DNA of 64,000 bases from Euptelea pleiosperma (taxonomy: Eukaryota > Streptophyta > Magnoliopsida > Ranunculales > Eupteleaceae): assembly GCA_035048495.1 (NCBI GenBank), contig CM068548.1, positions 14,869,464 to 14,933,463 of the forward strand, read 5' to 3'. The translations under genes and the position numbers were made by a program. Below are positions 23,760 through 34,795 of this stretch, one piece after another. Every line of letters begins with the position of its first letter. Position 1 is the stretch's first letter. The notes under the pieces are model-generated. The model saw only the letters and a program-made list of their open reading frames with translations, did no database searches and was not told the DNA's origin.

Positions 23760-24740
23760 AAAAATGGAGACTAGGGTTTGATAGTACATAGACGATTGTA
23801 ACAAACTTGGTAATCGTGTGGTAGGAGGTAAAGCAATAAAGAGTAATATCTTTCTTATCCTAGGATAGGACTGTCTCTTGCAATGGTTCTACCAATGTGT
23901 ATCTTCACAATGGGGATATGTAGCTTATCCAAATTACAAATCCCTCCAATAAAGATTTAGATTTTGTCTACAAGGACTCTCCGCATTCGAAAACTGCTCC
24001 ATCATGATCTTGTTTCCTTTTTGGGAATATTTGGCCGATGGGTGTTGCTGTTTCACAATTCATATATATATGGTCTCGGTTTTGATCCGCTATTGATCGG
24101 TTTTCATGAAAAACAGCGGTGGAAAATAGGGTTATCAGTTTCGGAACGATATTTCGAGATCAAAATCTTCATTGATAATTGGAAAGATCACATTTTAAAT
24201 ATGTGAAGCCAAATTTTTTTTTTTATCCTAATGGGGTGTTAGTAGCAACTCTCAAGTTGTTCATGGCCTATTTAAACAAGGCGACATTTTACCTAATACA
24301 TTCCGTACCTAACTTGATTTTAGGGAGTGTGGATAACGTGCAATTATGCGGTGCCAAGCTCTTTTTTCTTGCAGTATTCACTAATGGTTAAGTGACATAA
24401 TTAGCAATTCGGAGCGCAGCAAAATATAAGGTATGGGAAATATTCGAGTATAATTAGGGTTTGTCATTTAATAATGCATTCAAAAATTCGGCAAAAATAA
24501 TTTAAAAAATAAGATTTTTTTTATGTCAAAAACTAAATAATCTGAGAATAATTCGTAACTTATTTGAGAATAATTTGATCATGTTAAAAATTAAATGCAT
24601 GAATTCGTCCAAACCTTTTTTTGGTTCTTTTTTTTGAATAATTCATAGGGTTCACGAATAATTTGACAATTTACTAACTATACTTAAGTTCCACAAGAAC
24701 TTGCTGGTTTCACATGCGAGACTTATACATGTAATACCTC
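23760..24740. other. Intergenic, no gene recognised
   Basis: AT-rich sequence with short open frames only (for example 23964-24206). No domain, RNA gene or clear mobile-element boundary was found. Confidence 0.5.
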
Positions 24741-25345
24741 ATCAAAAGGAAGAGCGTGATAGTGAATTATTGCAATGTGTAAGGAAGTAGGAGAATCCGT
24801 CAATCATCTTTTGTAACATTGCAATAAGAGCGTGATAGTGAATTATTGCAATGTGTAAGGAAGTAGGAGAATCCGTCAATCATCTTTTGTAACATTACAG
24901 GATTGCCTGGGAGATATAGGGCATTTTCTTTGATTCCTTTGAGATTTTTTTTAGGTCATCCATAGTTCTGCTCTTGAGACCATGACATATTTGTGCTTCT
25001 CTCCTTATATCTGGAGGTTCTGGTGCCTTTTCCACTTTGCAATTTGGTGGGGCCTTTGGAAGGAGAGGAACTCTAAAGTCTCCAAAGGAAAAGTATCTCC
25101 ATTGTTGACATTGTCTTATCTATCAAGGCTTTACGCTCTTTTTTGGTCTAAAATGTTCGAAGAATGTAAAGGTTTAGCCTTTGAGAACTTAGTCTTTAGA
25201 TGGGATTCCATTATGCGTAGGGATAACTTCGCCTTTTGTTTGTTTTTTCTCTCTTGTGGAGGTTTTCTCAACGTCTATCATCCCTCTGTTGTATTTTTGT
25301 TTCTCTTTATATATCATTTGACCGGTGGGTAAAACTAGTTGAACT
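24740..25345 (+). mobile_element. LINE 3' remnant with duplicated zinc-binding segment
   Basis: The frame at 24982-25332 reads FHFAIWWGLWKERNSKVSKG and SRLYALFWSKMFEECKG, the LINE C-terminal pattern. Upstream, a 76-bp unit encoding CNVCKEVGESVNHLL-like sequence is present twice in tandem (24751-24826 and 24827-24902). The fragment is truncated and broken. Confidence 0.75.
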
Positions 25346-25359
25346 TAATATGCCAATTA

Positions 25360-25870
25360 GGGGACATCAAATAGTTGCCCAAAACCCGACATAATTGATC
25401 CTGACTAGTAGGGTTTGGGTCCAAGCAGATTTTGGATCCTTTACAATTATTGGGTTGTTTTCGGGTCCACTTTTTAAAACCCAATAGAAATTAGGTCCAA
25501 TTTGGGTCCTCCATCAGGTATAAAACAATCATTCTGAGAGATACACTTTTTTTTTAAGTAGGCAAATTGTTTTTGGGTAAAAGTAGCACTTTTTTGTACT
25601 TAAGGTTGGGTATTAGGTACCCAATTGGGTATTTTTCAGGTCGGCTATGGAACCAAATATTTCACACCCGAACCGGATGTACATAATGGGGTCTAGGGCT
25701 TGATATACTTGTACCATATATAACCAAACCTGACCCATTGTCATCCCTAACCTACTTACTGTGACCTGCAAATGTTGAACTTCTCGCGCGAGTTCTCGGG
25801 TGTGGATTCCAACTGTTGGATTCTTGAAATCCATGGTCGAGAGCATGAGTGCAAAAAAGGCGAGTCCCCT
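25360..25870. repeat. Low-copy-looking repeats (gggtc-rich and ggattct family)
   Basis: 25360-25620 is rich in ggttttgggtcc, gggttgttttcgggtcc and gtattaggtacccaattggg motifs in both orientations, as in palindromic MITEs. 25780-25870 contains gtggattccaactgttggat and gattcttgaaatccatgg, related to the repeat at 8630. No gene is present. Confidence 0.4.
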
Positions 25871-26479
25871 GCTCCCGACCGATGTAGAAATATCCTTCTT
25901 GGGATCTAAATTAACATTTAATATCGTCGTCTTAATATTTTAATCTTTATTTTACAAAAATCTTAGAATAATCAAATATATATATGAAGATCATGAACAT
26001 GTACCTAGTATGTGGATCCATGATTCTCAGCTACAGGAACATTCCCTTTAAAACACCATGAGTAGAGAAATTCCAGAGTTTTTTTTGCAATTTTTTTTGT
26101 CTTCCATGTTCCCTGTAGGAGGTGCCTGGAATTTATTATTGTAGGGAGGTATTAATGAAGAAGAAATAAATAGTGTTTACTGTTTGCCGAGGAATTGATG
26201 GGGAAACTGACCGCTGCCCGAAGCTCAGTGGAGTTTAGATTCAGCGGGCGGTCCGGTCGGTAAGGGACATCACCACGCGAACGTGGGCTGTATCCCCTAA
26301 CCTTGCCCATACCTACTAATAAGGCAGGCCCCGTAAGCTTAACGTCCTCACTACTTCCTGCCCTTTTTGCCCGGGCAAATCCAGCTTCACCCATCACCTC
26401 CATTTTACATGTTGACCAAATTAACCCTGGGAAAGACTAACAATAGGTTGCTAAATTTCGGATAATATCCAATTATTCG

Positions 26480-27250
26480 ATTATATATTGACACCCGGCC
26501 CCTAATTAAAAATAAAGTTCACTTGTGAAGGTTAAGCGACAATGCCGGTCGTCGTGTTCTAGTAATTAGAGAAAAGAAGTGAGGAGTCGTCTTTTCGACT
26601 TCAACCCTCTTAGGGGTACACATAGGTGAGTTGAAAGCAAACAATGACCTTACAATTGTGACACAAAGCATCATTTAACTGAGACAGGTGATCGACCTTG
26701 ACTGCACGCGTTGTCTCGATTTATTCTCAAAAAAATTAATAACTCTGATTAGGACTTTAGAGTGATCTCCACCTTGAAACCCTTTCAACATTCATAATGA
26801 GTAATCTCAATCTCAGAAGCAAATCACAACCTAGTTAAGTAGTCACTCGCTACCACCAATGATATCACAAGTTTCTTCGTGTCAAAGCTCCAAGGTCGGT
26901 TCACCTTAATGGATCAAAATTACTTTTAAATCGCATCAAGAATGCAAAATGATCTTATGAAACATCTAGAATGTCACATCACGAGTTTCATAATTCATCC
27001 ATGAACAGAACATGAGTTGTGAGTTTCATCTATCTTACTGTCACTCGTCTTGACATCTCATATGCTGTGGGGATTAGTTGTCAATTTATGTTTGCAATCT
27101 CCGCAGAAGGGACATTTGGATGATCTTAAAAAGATCCACCCTAGGAAAGGCATTCTTTTATTAGCAAAAGGATACATCATGCATGATTCATTGTCACAAG
27201 CACGTAGGGAGCAGCATGCGCCCCCTCAAAATTTCAAAATCCTATAAAAG
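26480..27250. other. Possible degenerate LTR-retroelement sequence; no gene
   Basis: The block starts near ttgacacccggcccc and contains gaagtgaggagtcgtctttt, which recalls the leader region of plant Gypsy-type elements. No protease, polymerase or integrase frame is visible, so this is only a weak suggestion. Confidence 0.25.
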
Positions 27251-27765
27251 AAAATTTTTTGATTTCCAAAAGTACCCATAAATTTTAGTTTAGTGCCCTC
27301 CCTCATATTTTAATCCATTAAAATTTAGCGCACCCACCATATACTGCAAGACACTTACCATTTAAGCTGAATTTTTTTGAAATTAAGTTATTTTCATGAC
27401 AAATTTAGTGGGCAACACGGGCAGGTCTAAAGATGCTCGAGATTTAAGCGGAGGGCAAGGCGAATATAAAAAATAAGTGAGATATTGGAGTAATATAAAA
27501 AGAATTAAGATTTAAGTTAGTGGGCAGAGTAGTTGAAAAAAAGGTGAGTGAGAGGCAAAAGGCCGTGTTTGGGAACTTGAACCAATGGCAATTTCTCTTT
27601 GCCATGGAATTCCTCAAATTCCATTTCTATTTAACACTTCCATACTTCTCATTGGCTTTTAGGATCTCTCTTTAAACACCTGCCTCTTCTACCTCCACCA
27701 CTACCATCTCTCTACACATTCTTCAAGAGCTCTCAGTCCAGCAGCTCCAGCTAGCCAAATGAAGG

Positions 27766-27783
27766 TAGAGAGAGAGAGAGAGA
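27766..27783. repeat. (AG)n microsatellite at the start of LAZY intron 1
   Basis: An uninterrupted ag run follows the first splice donor directly, immediately after the two-codon first exon. Confidence 0.9.
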
Positions 27784-27959
27784 GCTGTTTTGTTCTCCAA
27801 GTTTCAGAGATCAGTGTGATTGGTTTTCTAATGAGAGTTTGATTTGTTTGGTTGTAGATCTTGAATTGGATGCAGAGTAAGCTTAATGGGAGACAGGGAA
27901 CAAAGAAACCAACTGGAGGTTCGACTAATAGTAAGTGTTCAATCAACTCTTTTAGTGGG

Positions 27960-28170
27960 TTCTGCTCAGAAAAATTTCTCTTCTCATGAAAAAATTTCTT
28001 GGGAAAATATATCTGCTCGGGCTGTTTGATTGCACCCGAGAAAATATGCGATTTCCAATTATGTGAGAACATAAGGGTGAATTTTTTCGTGGATAAGAAA
28101 ATCTCATATTGTCGGAAAAAGTTTCCTATTTTAAAATGGCTATAAAACAAGGGAAAATTGGCAATTAAAC
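27960..28170. repeat. Dispersed repeat in LAZY intron 2 (copy 1)
   Basis: Shares gtttgattgcac, gagaaaatat, tttccaattatgtgagaa and aaaattggcaatta with 32060-32250. The two copies lie either side of the LAZY coding exons 3-5. It is probably a non-autonomous DNA element with palindromic layout; ends were not resolved. Confidence 0.5.
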
Positions 28171-28764
28171 ACGCCGCCGTTAGTAAATTATTATCTAAAT
28201 TTTCGTTGAAAATTTTTATAGTGATTAAAAGCAAAGTGTAGGTTTTCATTTCTAGCATATTTAATATTTAATTAGATTATGAGGCCTCTCTAATTTCTTA
28301 ATTTTATTTCTTTTAAAAAATTGCAGCAATCCTGCAAATGGGGCCCGTGGAATGCGATAATTATTATATATGCTTTTCCTTTTTATTTTTGGTGTGTGTG
28401 AACTGTGATTTCTTTATAGAGAGTCGACCCCTCATTTCCATCATCCACAATTTCGCATAATCTGAATACTAAACACATATTCGACAGACTGAACGGTATG
28501 AATCAATGTATCGGTGCGCCGTTTTTTATGGTATGGGGTGGAGTCTGTTTTATTCTCTTAACGCGCGATTTCTCCTAGTGAGCTTAATTCTTATGTATAT
28601 AATAATGCTAGACGATGAAAATATTTTTTTTTTCATAATATATATGGAAGTCTTGCCTAACCCCATCTTATAAAAAAAACTGTTTTTATCATTTTTGATA
28701 AGCAGTTAGAAAACTTTTTTTTTTTTTTTTTCTCTGGGGTTTGGAATTAACCGATTTGATGACA

Positions 28765-29075
28765 GCACACAATATGAGCCACATGGCATAGTCTTAGAGG
28801 ATGCTGACCGTATGGATGTATGGCCAATCCCTAGGTGGACCTACAAACCAAAAATCAACATGATTAGTGATTTCTAGGCTTTGGATTGGAGTTATTTTCA
28901 TTGGTTGATTTTAACCGTGGGAAGTTGGTCATTATTGACCATGATTTGGGGAACAAAGATCCAAAGGTTTGAAATCACTAATCAGACTGATTTTTTGTTT
29001 GTTGTTCATTGATACGGTCAGAGTTCTCTAAGAGTATGCCATGTGGTTCATATTGTAGGTTGTCATCGACCTCGA
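28765..29075. repeat. Fold-back MITE in LAZY intron 2 (copy 1)
   Basis: Left arm tgatgacagcacacaatatg, cgtatggatgtatggccaat, accaaaaatcaacatgatta; right arm aatcactaatcagactgatt, tatgccatgtggttcatatt, gtaggttgtcatcga. The arms are clear inverted repeats of one another. Confidence 0.8.
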
Positions 29076-29234
29076 TGACAGTCCGAAGGTACAATTTGAG
29101 CCGTCCAAGTAGATTCATGCAGATCTCGAGGGATTTTAAAAAGTCAAACGAACCTTTTTGACGAAAGGATAAAAAGTGTACGAAAAGCTGGCGTAGTTTC
29201 CTAGAATACCCTTTCAAGTCTTTCAGAGGGTATG

Positions 29235-29595
29235 CAGCAAGACTTGCCTGACCACTCACAATATAAGCCACGTGGAAATTTATTAGAGGACACTGACCGT
29301 ATAGATGTTTGGCCAATCCCTAGGTGGACTTACAAACCCAAAATCAATCTGATCAGTGATTTACAAGCGTTAGTTGAAGTCATTTTCGTTAGTTGATCTT
29401 AGCCGTAGGAATTTGAGCACTATTTACCATTATTTTCGTATAAAGATCCAACGGTTTTGAAATCACTAATCAGGCTGATTTTTGGTTTGTAGGTCCACTT
29501 ACAGATTGGTCAAACATCTATACGGTCAGTGTCCTCTAATAAACTTCCACGTAGCTTATATTGTAGGTGGTCAGGCTACCTGATACCTGACCACG
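29235..29595. repeat. Fold-back MITE in LAZY intron 2 (copy 2)
   Basis: Ends near caagacttgcctgaccac and gtcgggcaagtcttg are inverted repeats. The arms match the family (ccacgtggaaat, gaccgtatagatgtttggcc, tcaatctgatcagtgatt and inverses). It lies about 160 bp from copy 1. Confidence 0.8.
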
Positions 29596-29764
29596 GGTAG
29601 TCGGGCAAGTCTTGTCCATATTTTCAGCTCTAGATCAGACGGTTTTAATTTTCTGATTAATCTACATCTGGACCTTTGACCTGTGACCTTTGACGATGTG
29701 CCCTCACTCTGACTGAATCATGCATACATACATGTTATTGAATACATGATCATGAATATATGTC

Positions 29765-30010
29765 ATACCATCAATAACGGCCTTTATTTTCGTTATAATG
29801 GCCGTTATTTTTCCGTTAGGACCGATAATTTCTGAAAAAAGTGTTAAAATAATGTCCATTATTTTCTGTATTTCCATTATAAATTTTATTGAAAATTTGA
29901 AATTCAAATTTTGAATTTTTACCGCATTTGTTTTTCATTATTTCCCTTATTTTCCAATTTACGGAAAAAACGGTAACACCCCCAGTCTATTATACCGTTA
30001 TAATGGCGCC
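29765..30010. repeat. TAACGG-family hAT-type element in LAZY intron 2
   Basis: Contains ataacggcct, ttataatggccgttattt, ggtaacacccccagtc and ttataccgttataatggc, the same vocabulary as the reference element at 16753-17046. The termini are eroded. Confidence 0.55.
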
Positions 30011-31231
30011 TTCTATGTACATGCATGATGATTTTAATTTTTGTTCTTTAATACTACTTGTAATAATCTGAATTATATACCACAAACATATTGAAATATG
30101 AAATAAATAAATTCTAATATTATTTATTTCTTCTTTTTTATGCCTCTATGTAGATCATAATTTGCAAGAACCTCGCAAAGATGAATTCAGTGACTGGCCA
30201 CATGGATTGCTAGCAATCGGGACATTCGGAAATAACGATATAAACGAAGATTTGCAGAAGCGCGATCCTGATGATCAGGAGAATCCATCTTCATCTGAAG
30301 ATCATTTAGATTTTACACCTGAAGAAGTTGGAAGTTACAAAAAGAGCTAACAAAATTATTATCGCGTAAACCAATTGAGTCGTCGGATGATCGATCGGGA
30401 GACGGGACTAATCTCCCATTGGATAAATTTTTAAATTGCCCGTCAAGCTTGGAGGTTGATCGAACGAATTGTCATACATTTTGTGACGATTCCGACTACA
30501 AAGAAGCCGATATTCAACATATTACGAGTGTTGTCATGAGTAAAGGAAAAGATGTCGTTGCGGCGGATAGTACTAGTAACAATGCCATCAGGAAACGATC
30601 GATATCTTTTCTTCTTAAAAGGATGTTTGTCTGCAGAAGTGGTTTTGCACCGGTTTCGAGTTTAAGAGATCCAATTCCAGAGTCAAGAATGGAAAAGGTA
30701 TACATACATGCATACATACACACATACATACATATATGTTTATTCCCCGTGCGATGAAGCGCGCGCACGGGGAGAATCGACTTACCAGTACTTTTTTTCC
30801 TCATATTGAAAAATTATCCCTTATTTGTGGTGTTAATCATCGACAGCTTTTGAGGGCAATACTTCACAAGAAGATTTACCCGCAAAGCTCAGCTGCAACG
30901 TCGTCGACGAAGAAATACCTGGAGAAGAGACATATTTCGAAGAGGGATGTGGAAGATCAAACAGAGGAGAGAGGAAGTGATGGATGTAAATGGGTCAAGA
31001 CCGATTCTGAATGTGAGTTCCTATTAGTTTTGCATGAATACATACATACATACACATACATACAAGTAAAAATGAGAATTGATGGGAATACTTTTTGTGA
31101 CTGCAGACATTGTGCTAGAGATATAAATCAGCCTCCTTTTTAGTTAGCATGGAAAGAGTACATGGTAAGTAATTACCCTTCAAACTACAACTTTACTAGA
31201 TCAAGAAAAGGCAAATTTCATGACCTACAAG

Positions 31232-31559
31232 CAATGTTTTCATACCTGGACTAGTCATCGAACCGGTCAAGGGATCAACTCACTGGGTCATCGGTTCAAC
31301 CGCCAGGTCAACTGGGTCAACCTACCACATGGTAACTCTTTGGGGCCCACTGACCCATGAATGTTTTACTCGCCCCTTGGTGGACCATCCTGGGTCACCG
31401 ATTCAACCCGTGTCTAGGTCAGTCAAGTCACAGGTTCAACTGGCCGAGTCGAGCAGGTTACAAGATTGTGAACGATTTTTTCACAGATTGTTGGGTCGGG
31501 ATCAACCCAACCTGGATTTGTGACCGGTTCGACCGGCGGGGACGGGTTTAATAACATTG
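31232..31559. mobile_element. hAT-type MITE just 3' of the LAZY gene
   Basis: Ends CAATGTTTTCATACC and TTTAATAACATTG. Flanking 8-mers cctacaag (31224-31231) and cccacaag (31560-31567) differ at one base, fitting an 8-bp hAT duplication. The interior is rich in ggttcaac, ccggttcgaccgg and inverses. It starts 106 bp after the LAZY stop codon, so it may fall within or next to its 3' UTR. Confidence 0.75.
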
Positions 31560-32059
31560 CCCACAAGGTCCTGATTTATTTTATTTTTTTTGATGAGCAA
31601 ACAAAAATACTAATTACATGGAAATTAAATAACTTTGCAGATATCTACATTGTGTGATTCAAATGTCATGCTATCTGAAACCAAGAATTCAAATGGTTGG
31701 GACGATGGACCGGATGCGAAAAGAAGGTCGATCGCGACATGAATAAAGCTTTCCAAGGTGATGACTATAAGAACAAAGTGGAGTATGATTATAAGGACCC
31801 GAAGAATTTGTGCTCTCATGCGTGAGCATGTGGCGTTTCCATTTTTTAGCAGACGTGCACTGTCTGTTTCATGGTTGGATTTGTGGGATGCGACATATGT
31901 TTTCTCATATTCTGAGGAATTTTTTTCTCTAGTCATTCTCTACATTTTACATTTTTCACCACATTTTTATGGTGTGTAAAATTGAATTTACACACATGAG
32001 CTCAACTTTTATAATCTTTTTCCTATATTACAATTTTATTGTTACACTAAAAGCGTGTT

Positions 32060-32420
32060 TTATTGCACAGAAAAATTAATTTCCTCATAAAAATCTTATT
32101 TTTTCCTTTTAAAATTTTCCGAGAAAATACATCTTGGAAAATGCCTTAAATGGGTGTTTGATTATTGCACACGAGAAAATATTCATTTTCCAATAATGTG
32201 AGAAAATAAGTGCTTATTTTCACACGAAAATTGGCAATCAAACAAGAGATCCAGACGATCTCTTGTTCTTCTTCTTCTTCTTCTTCTTCTTCTTCTTCTT
32301 CTTCTTTGTTTCAAGAACTTTTTTTTTTATAAGTCCAACGAAATACGTATAAAATAAGAGATCCAGACGATCTAAGGCTGTACAAGAAAGTGAAAAGGAA
32401 AAGAAACACCGAAAGAAAGT
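32060..32420. repeat. Dispersed repeat copy 2 with a (TTC)n run
   Basis: 32060-32250 is the partner of 27960-28170. At its end agagatccagacgatct is followed by a pure ttc microsatellite (about 32262-32306) and then a second agagatccagacgatct (from ~32359). The microsatellite therefore sits between two direct 17-bp copies. Confidence 0.6.
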
Positions 32421-33014
32421 TATATAGTGCGCCCTTGTCTGACTTCAACACCTCCTCAAGCCTGAATACCAAATCACCAAAGAAAGTTCCCCTCAGCTCA
32501 GTGGGTATGTTGCCCTAACTAAAGATGAATGCCTCTATGTTAATGAGTGTTTCATGTACCGATCTTTCCTTTCCCTAAAAAAAATCTTCTATTCCCTTCT
32601 AGCCAAGCTCTCCATGTGACAGCAAACGGTAAAATTTTCCACAATATTTTCTCGAGTTTGAGAATACTTTTACCGTATAAATACTAGAAGGGAGCTTGTA
32701 ATTGCTGTTTTGACACATTCACAGGGGGCATTTGTCTTCAAATAAAACCAAGGGCGGTGCGTGCGTTGCCCGTGAGTGAGCATCTTGTGAAGCCCGTGTG
32801 AGATGGCATGCCCCAACTCAGGTTTTTTTTTTTTGCTTTAAAGTTGTTAGATTTTTATGACATTATTCACATGTTTCAAGTAACACTCGTGTCGTGACAT
32901 GATTGATCGATTAGCATAATTAACAGGATTAACACGTGCAAATATAATCGAAGTAGGTGTGTGGTTGCCGACATAGTACTTATTTTCTTACCTATATAGC
33001 TTATTGAGACTTGG

Positions 33015-33344
33015 GAGTCGAACTTTGCTGACGGGACCACAGTATGAGCCACGTGGCATACTTTTATAGACCACTTACCTTATTAGGTGGACCTACATAC
33101 CAAAAATCAGCCTGATTAGTGATTTCAAACATTTGGTTCTTTGTACCCCAAATAATGCTGGAATTCCATGGTTAGAAATCAACCCCATGAAAACAACTAA
33201 AATCCAACGCTTAGAGGCTAATTTTTGGTCTGTAAGTTCACTTAGGGTTGGGCGAAGCATCCATACGTTCATCATCGATCTCTAAGAGTGTGCCACATGG
33301 CTCATAATGTGGCCCGACAGACGTCCGTCAGCAAAGCTGTACTC
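33015..33344. repeat. Fold-back MITE with degenerate 9-bp target duplication
   Basis: Begins GAGTCGAACTTTGCTGACGG and ends CCGTCAGCAAAGCTGTACTC. Both arms carry the family core (gagccacgtggcata; gtgccacatggctcata). Flanks gagacttgg and gaaatttag match at 6 of 9 positions, compatible with an old Mutator-type duplication. Confidence 0.75.
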
Positions 33345-33499
33345 GAAATTTAGTAATGCAAAATTATAAAGTTGTGTCCTGATCAATAAGAAAAGGTGTG
33401 TGGAGGATGCGAAATGACTCAATACTTTTGTCGATTCTGTTTGCTTTCGGCCATGGACCACTTTCTCCTGCTAAGCTAAGCTAATCACAAGTTAATAAT

Positions 33500-33860
33500 T
33501 TGATAAAGAAGATTCTTATAACGGTTATGTATGTACCGTTTTAACGCTCATGAAACAATGGCCGTTATTTCTGTTATAACAGAAATAATGACTGTTATTT
33601 TCTGAAAAAAAAATGTTAAACTAACGTCGGTTATTTCTGTTACACCAAGGAAATCTCTAAAATAGCATAGGCAGCTTTGACATATTTGACATTGGGCTCG
33701 GACCGGGCCTGACTGGGCTTCATGCATCGCCTATTGGGCTTTGGGTTGGCTTTGAGCCTGATTGGGCTTTCAAAGACTAAGCCCAAAGGAACTCTGGGTT
33801 GCAATGGGATGAATCGGGCTTGAGGCCTTGAAATTTTGGGCTGGGCTTTGCCACTGTTGG
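33500..33860. repeat. TAACGG-family fragment followed by a gggctt-rich repeat
   Basis: 33500-33660 shows ttataacggttatg, atggccgttatttctgttataac and similar. 33680-33860 repeats attgggctttgggttgg, gggctttcaaag and gggctgggctttgcc. Both are MITE-like sequence without coding capacity. Confidence 0.45.
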
Positions 33861-34532
33861 GCTTTTTCTACACGCCTACCTGAATTCTACTCATCAACTT
33901 GTTTTTTCACCAAAAAAACCTCTCCCCTCACTAAGCTGGGGGTAGGATCCATGATTCAAACCTACTTAGATCATTTAAGCCAAAACTAAAATCATTGGAT
34001 GACACCCAGCCGTCTGATCTATTACTATTTCTTACTTTCCTTGGATCACTGATCGTCCAAAGAATGTGATAGATCGGTGGTTAGACACTGGACTCACTGC
34101 ATTCTGTTAGTCCTTAATAATATTTAAAAAGGCGGACACGGGACACCCGAGGCAAGCCGTCCGGACCTAGAAAGCTGAGGCAAGTACCATTCCCTGTGGA
34201 GCGCATAAAAACATGCCACCTGGCACACTCGGCCTACTGACCCATGAATAATTAGCCCACTACTTGATGGACGACCTACACACCAAAAATCAGCTTGATT
34301 GATGATCTCTAGGACAAAAAGATGTTCGAATTAAATCTAACAACTAAATATGATCCCAAGAAAAATGCATTTTTACATCTTACAGCTTCGACAGATCGCT
34401 TAGTTTCGTTCATCTTCGTAGCAAGAGAAGCGCTCGGCAAACCTCTTGACTATCTCGGTGTCCCTCTCCATTAGCACTAGTGGTAATCTAAGACTGTTTC
34501 CATTTGGACCATGGTTCAAAATCTCGAGGGTG

Positions 34533-34795
34533 CCGATCCCGATCCGAATCAGTCCGATCCAATACTGTCTCGGCACATCTTGCTCGAGATGAGGTAACAA
34601 TTCTTTAGGAAACAATGAACTCGGGCGAGACAATCTATTTTAGATCGGATCGATGATTCCCGATCCCGATCCGAATCAGTCCGATCCAATACTGTCTCGG
34701 CACATCTCGCTCGAGATGAGGTAACACTTCTTTAGGAAACAATGATCTCGGGCGAGACGATCTATTTTAGATCGGATCAATGATTCCCGATCCCG
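34533..34795. repeat. 127-bp tandem duplication upstream of LSM1
   Basis: The unit starting ccgatcccgatccgaatcag and including tctcggcacatct, tcgagatgaggtaaca and agatcggatc occurs twice head to tail with few differences (period 127 bp). Its ccatggttcaaaatctcgag start resembles a hAT-type MITE end. Confidence 0.7.

Larger units (their letters stand above)
27759..31126 (+). pseudogene. LAZY/DRO1 (IGT-family) gravitropism gene with a one-base frameshift
   Basis: Five exons: 27759-27764 (ATG AAG only, characteristic of the family), 27858-27930, 30154-30697, 30847-31012, 31107-31126. The product starts MKILNWMQSKLNG and contains the family hallmark WPHGLLAIGTFGN (the IGT motif), SSSEDHLDFTPEEVG and LQKELTKLLSRKP. 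It ends KWVKTDSEYIVLEI, the conserved C-terminus that recruits RLD proteins in Arabidopsis LAZY proteins. LAZY proteins polarise auxin transport to set root and shoot growth angle. After PEEVG the frame shifts: one base is missing near 30331-30334 (gttggaagtta where the family predicts one more A), giving a stop at 30348-30350 and ~91 aa instead of ~269. All later parts and splice sites are intact, so either the loss is recent or it is an assembly indel. Flanking order matches At1g72490/At1g19115 by recall. Confidence 0.85.

Noticed and set aside
27701..28258. 185-codon open frame on the minus strand
   Set aside because: It overlaps LAZY exons 1-2 in antisense, has low-complexity Leu/Lys/Phe composition and no recognisable domain; the plus-strand exons are strongly supported.
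32262..32306. TTC microsatellite considered as a coding poly-Phe/Ser/Leu run
   Set aside because: No open frame extends beyond it and it is flanked by direct repeat copies.
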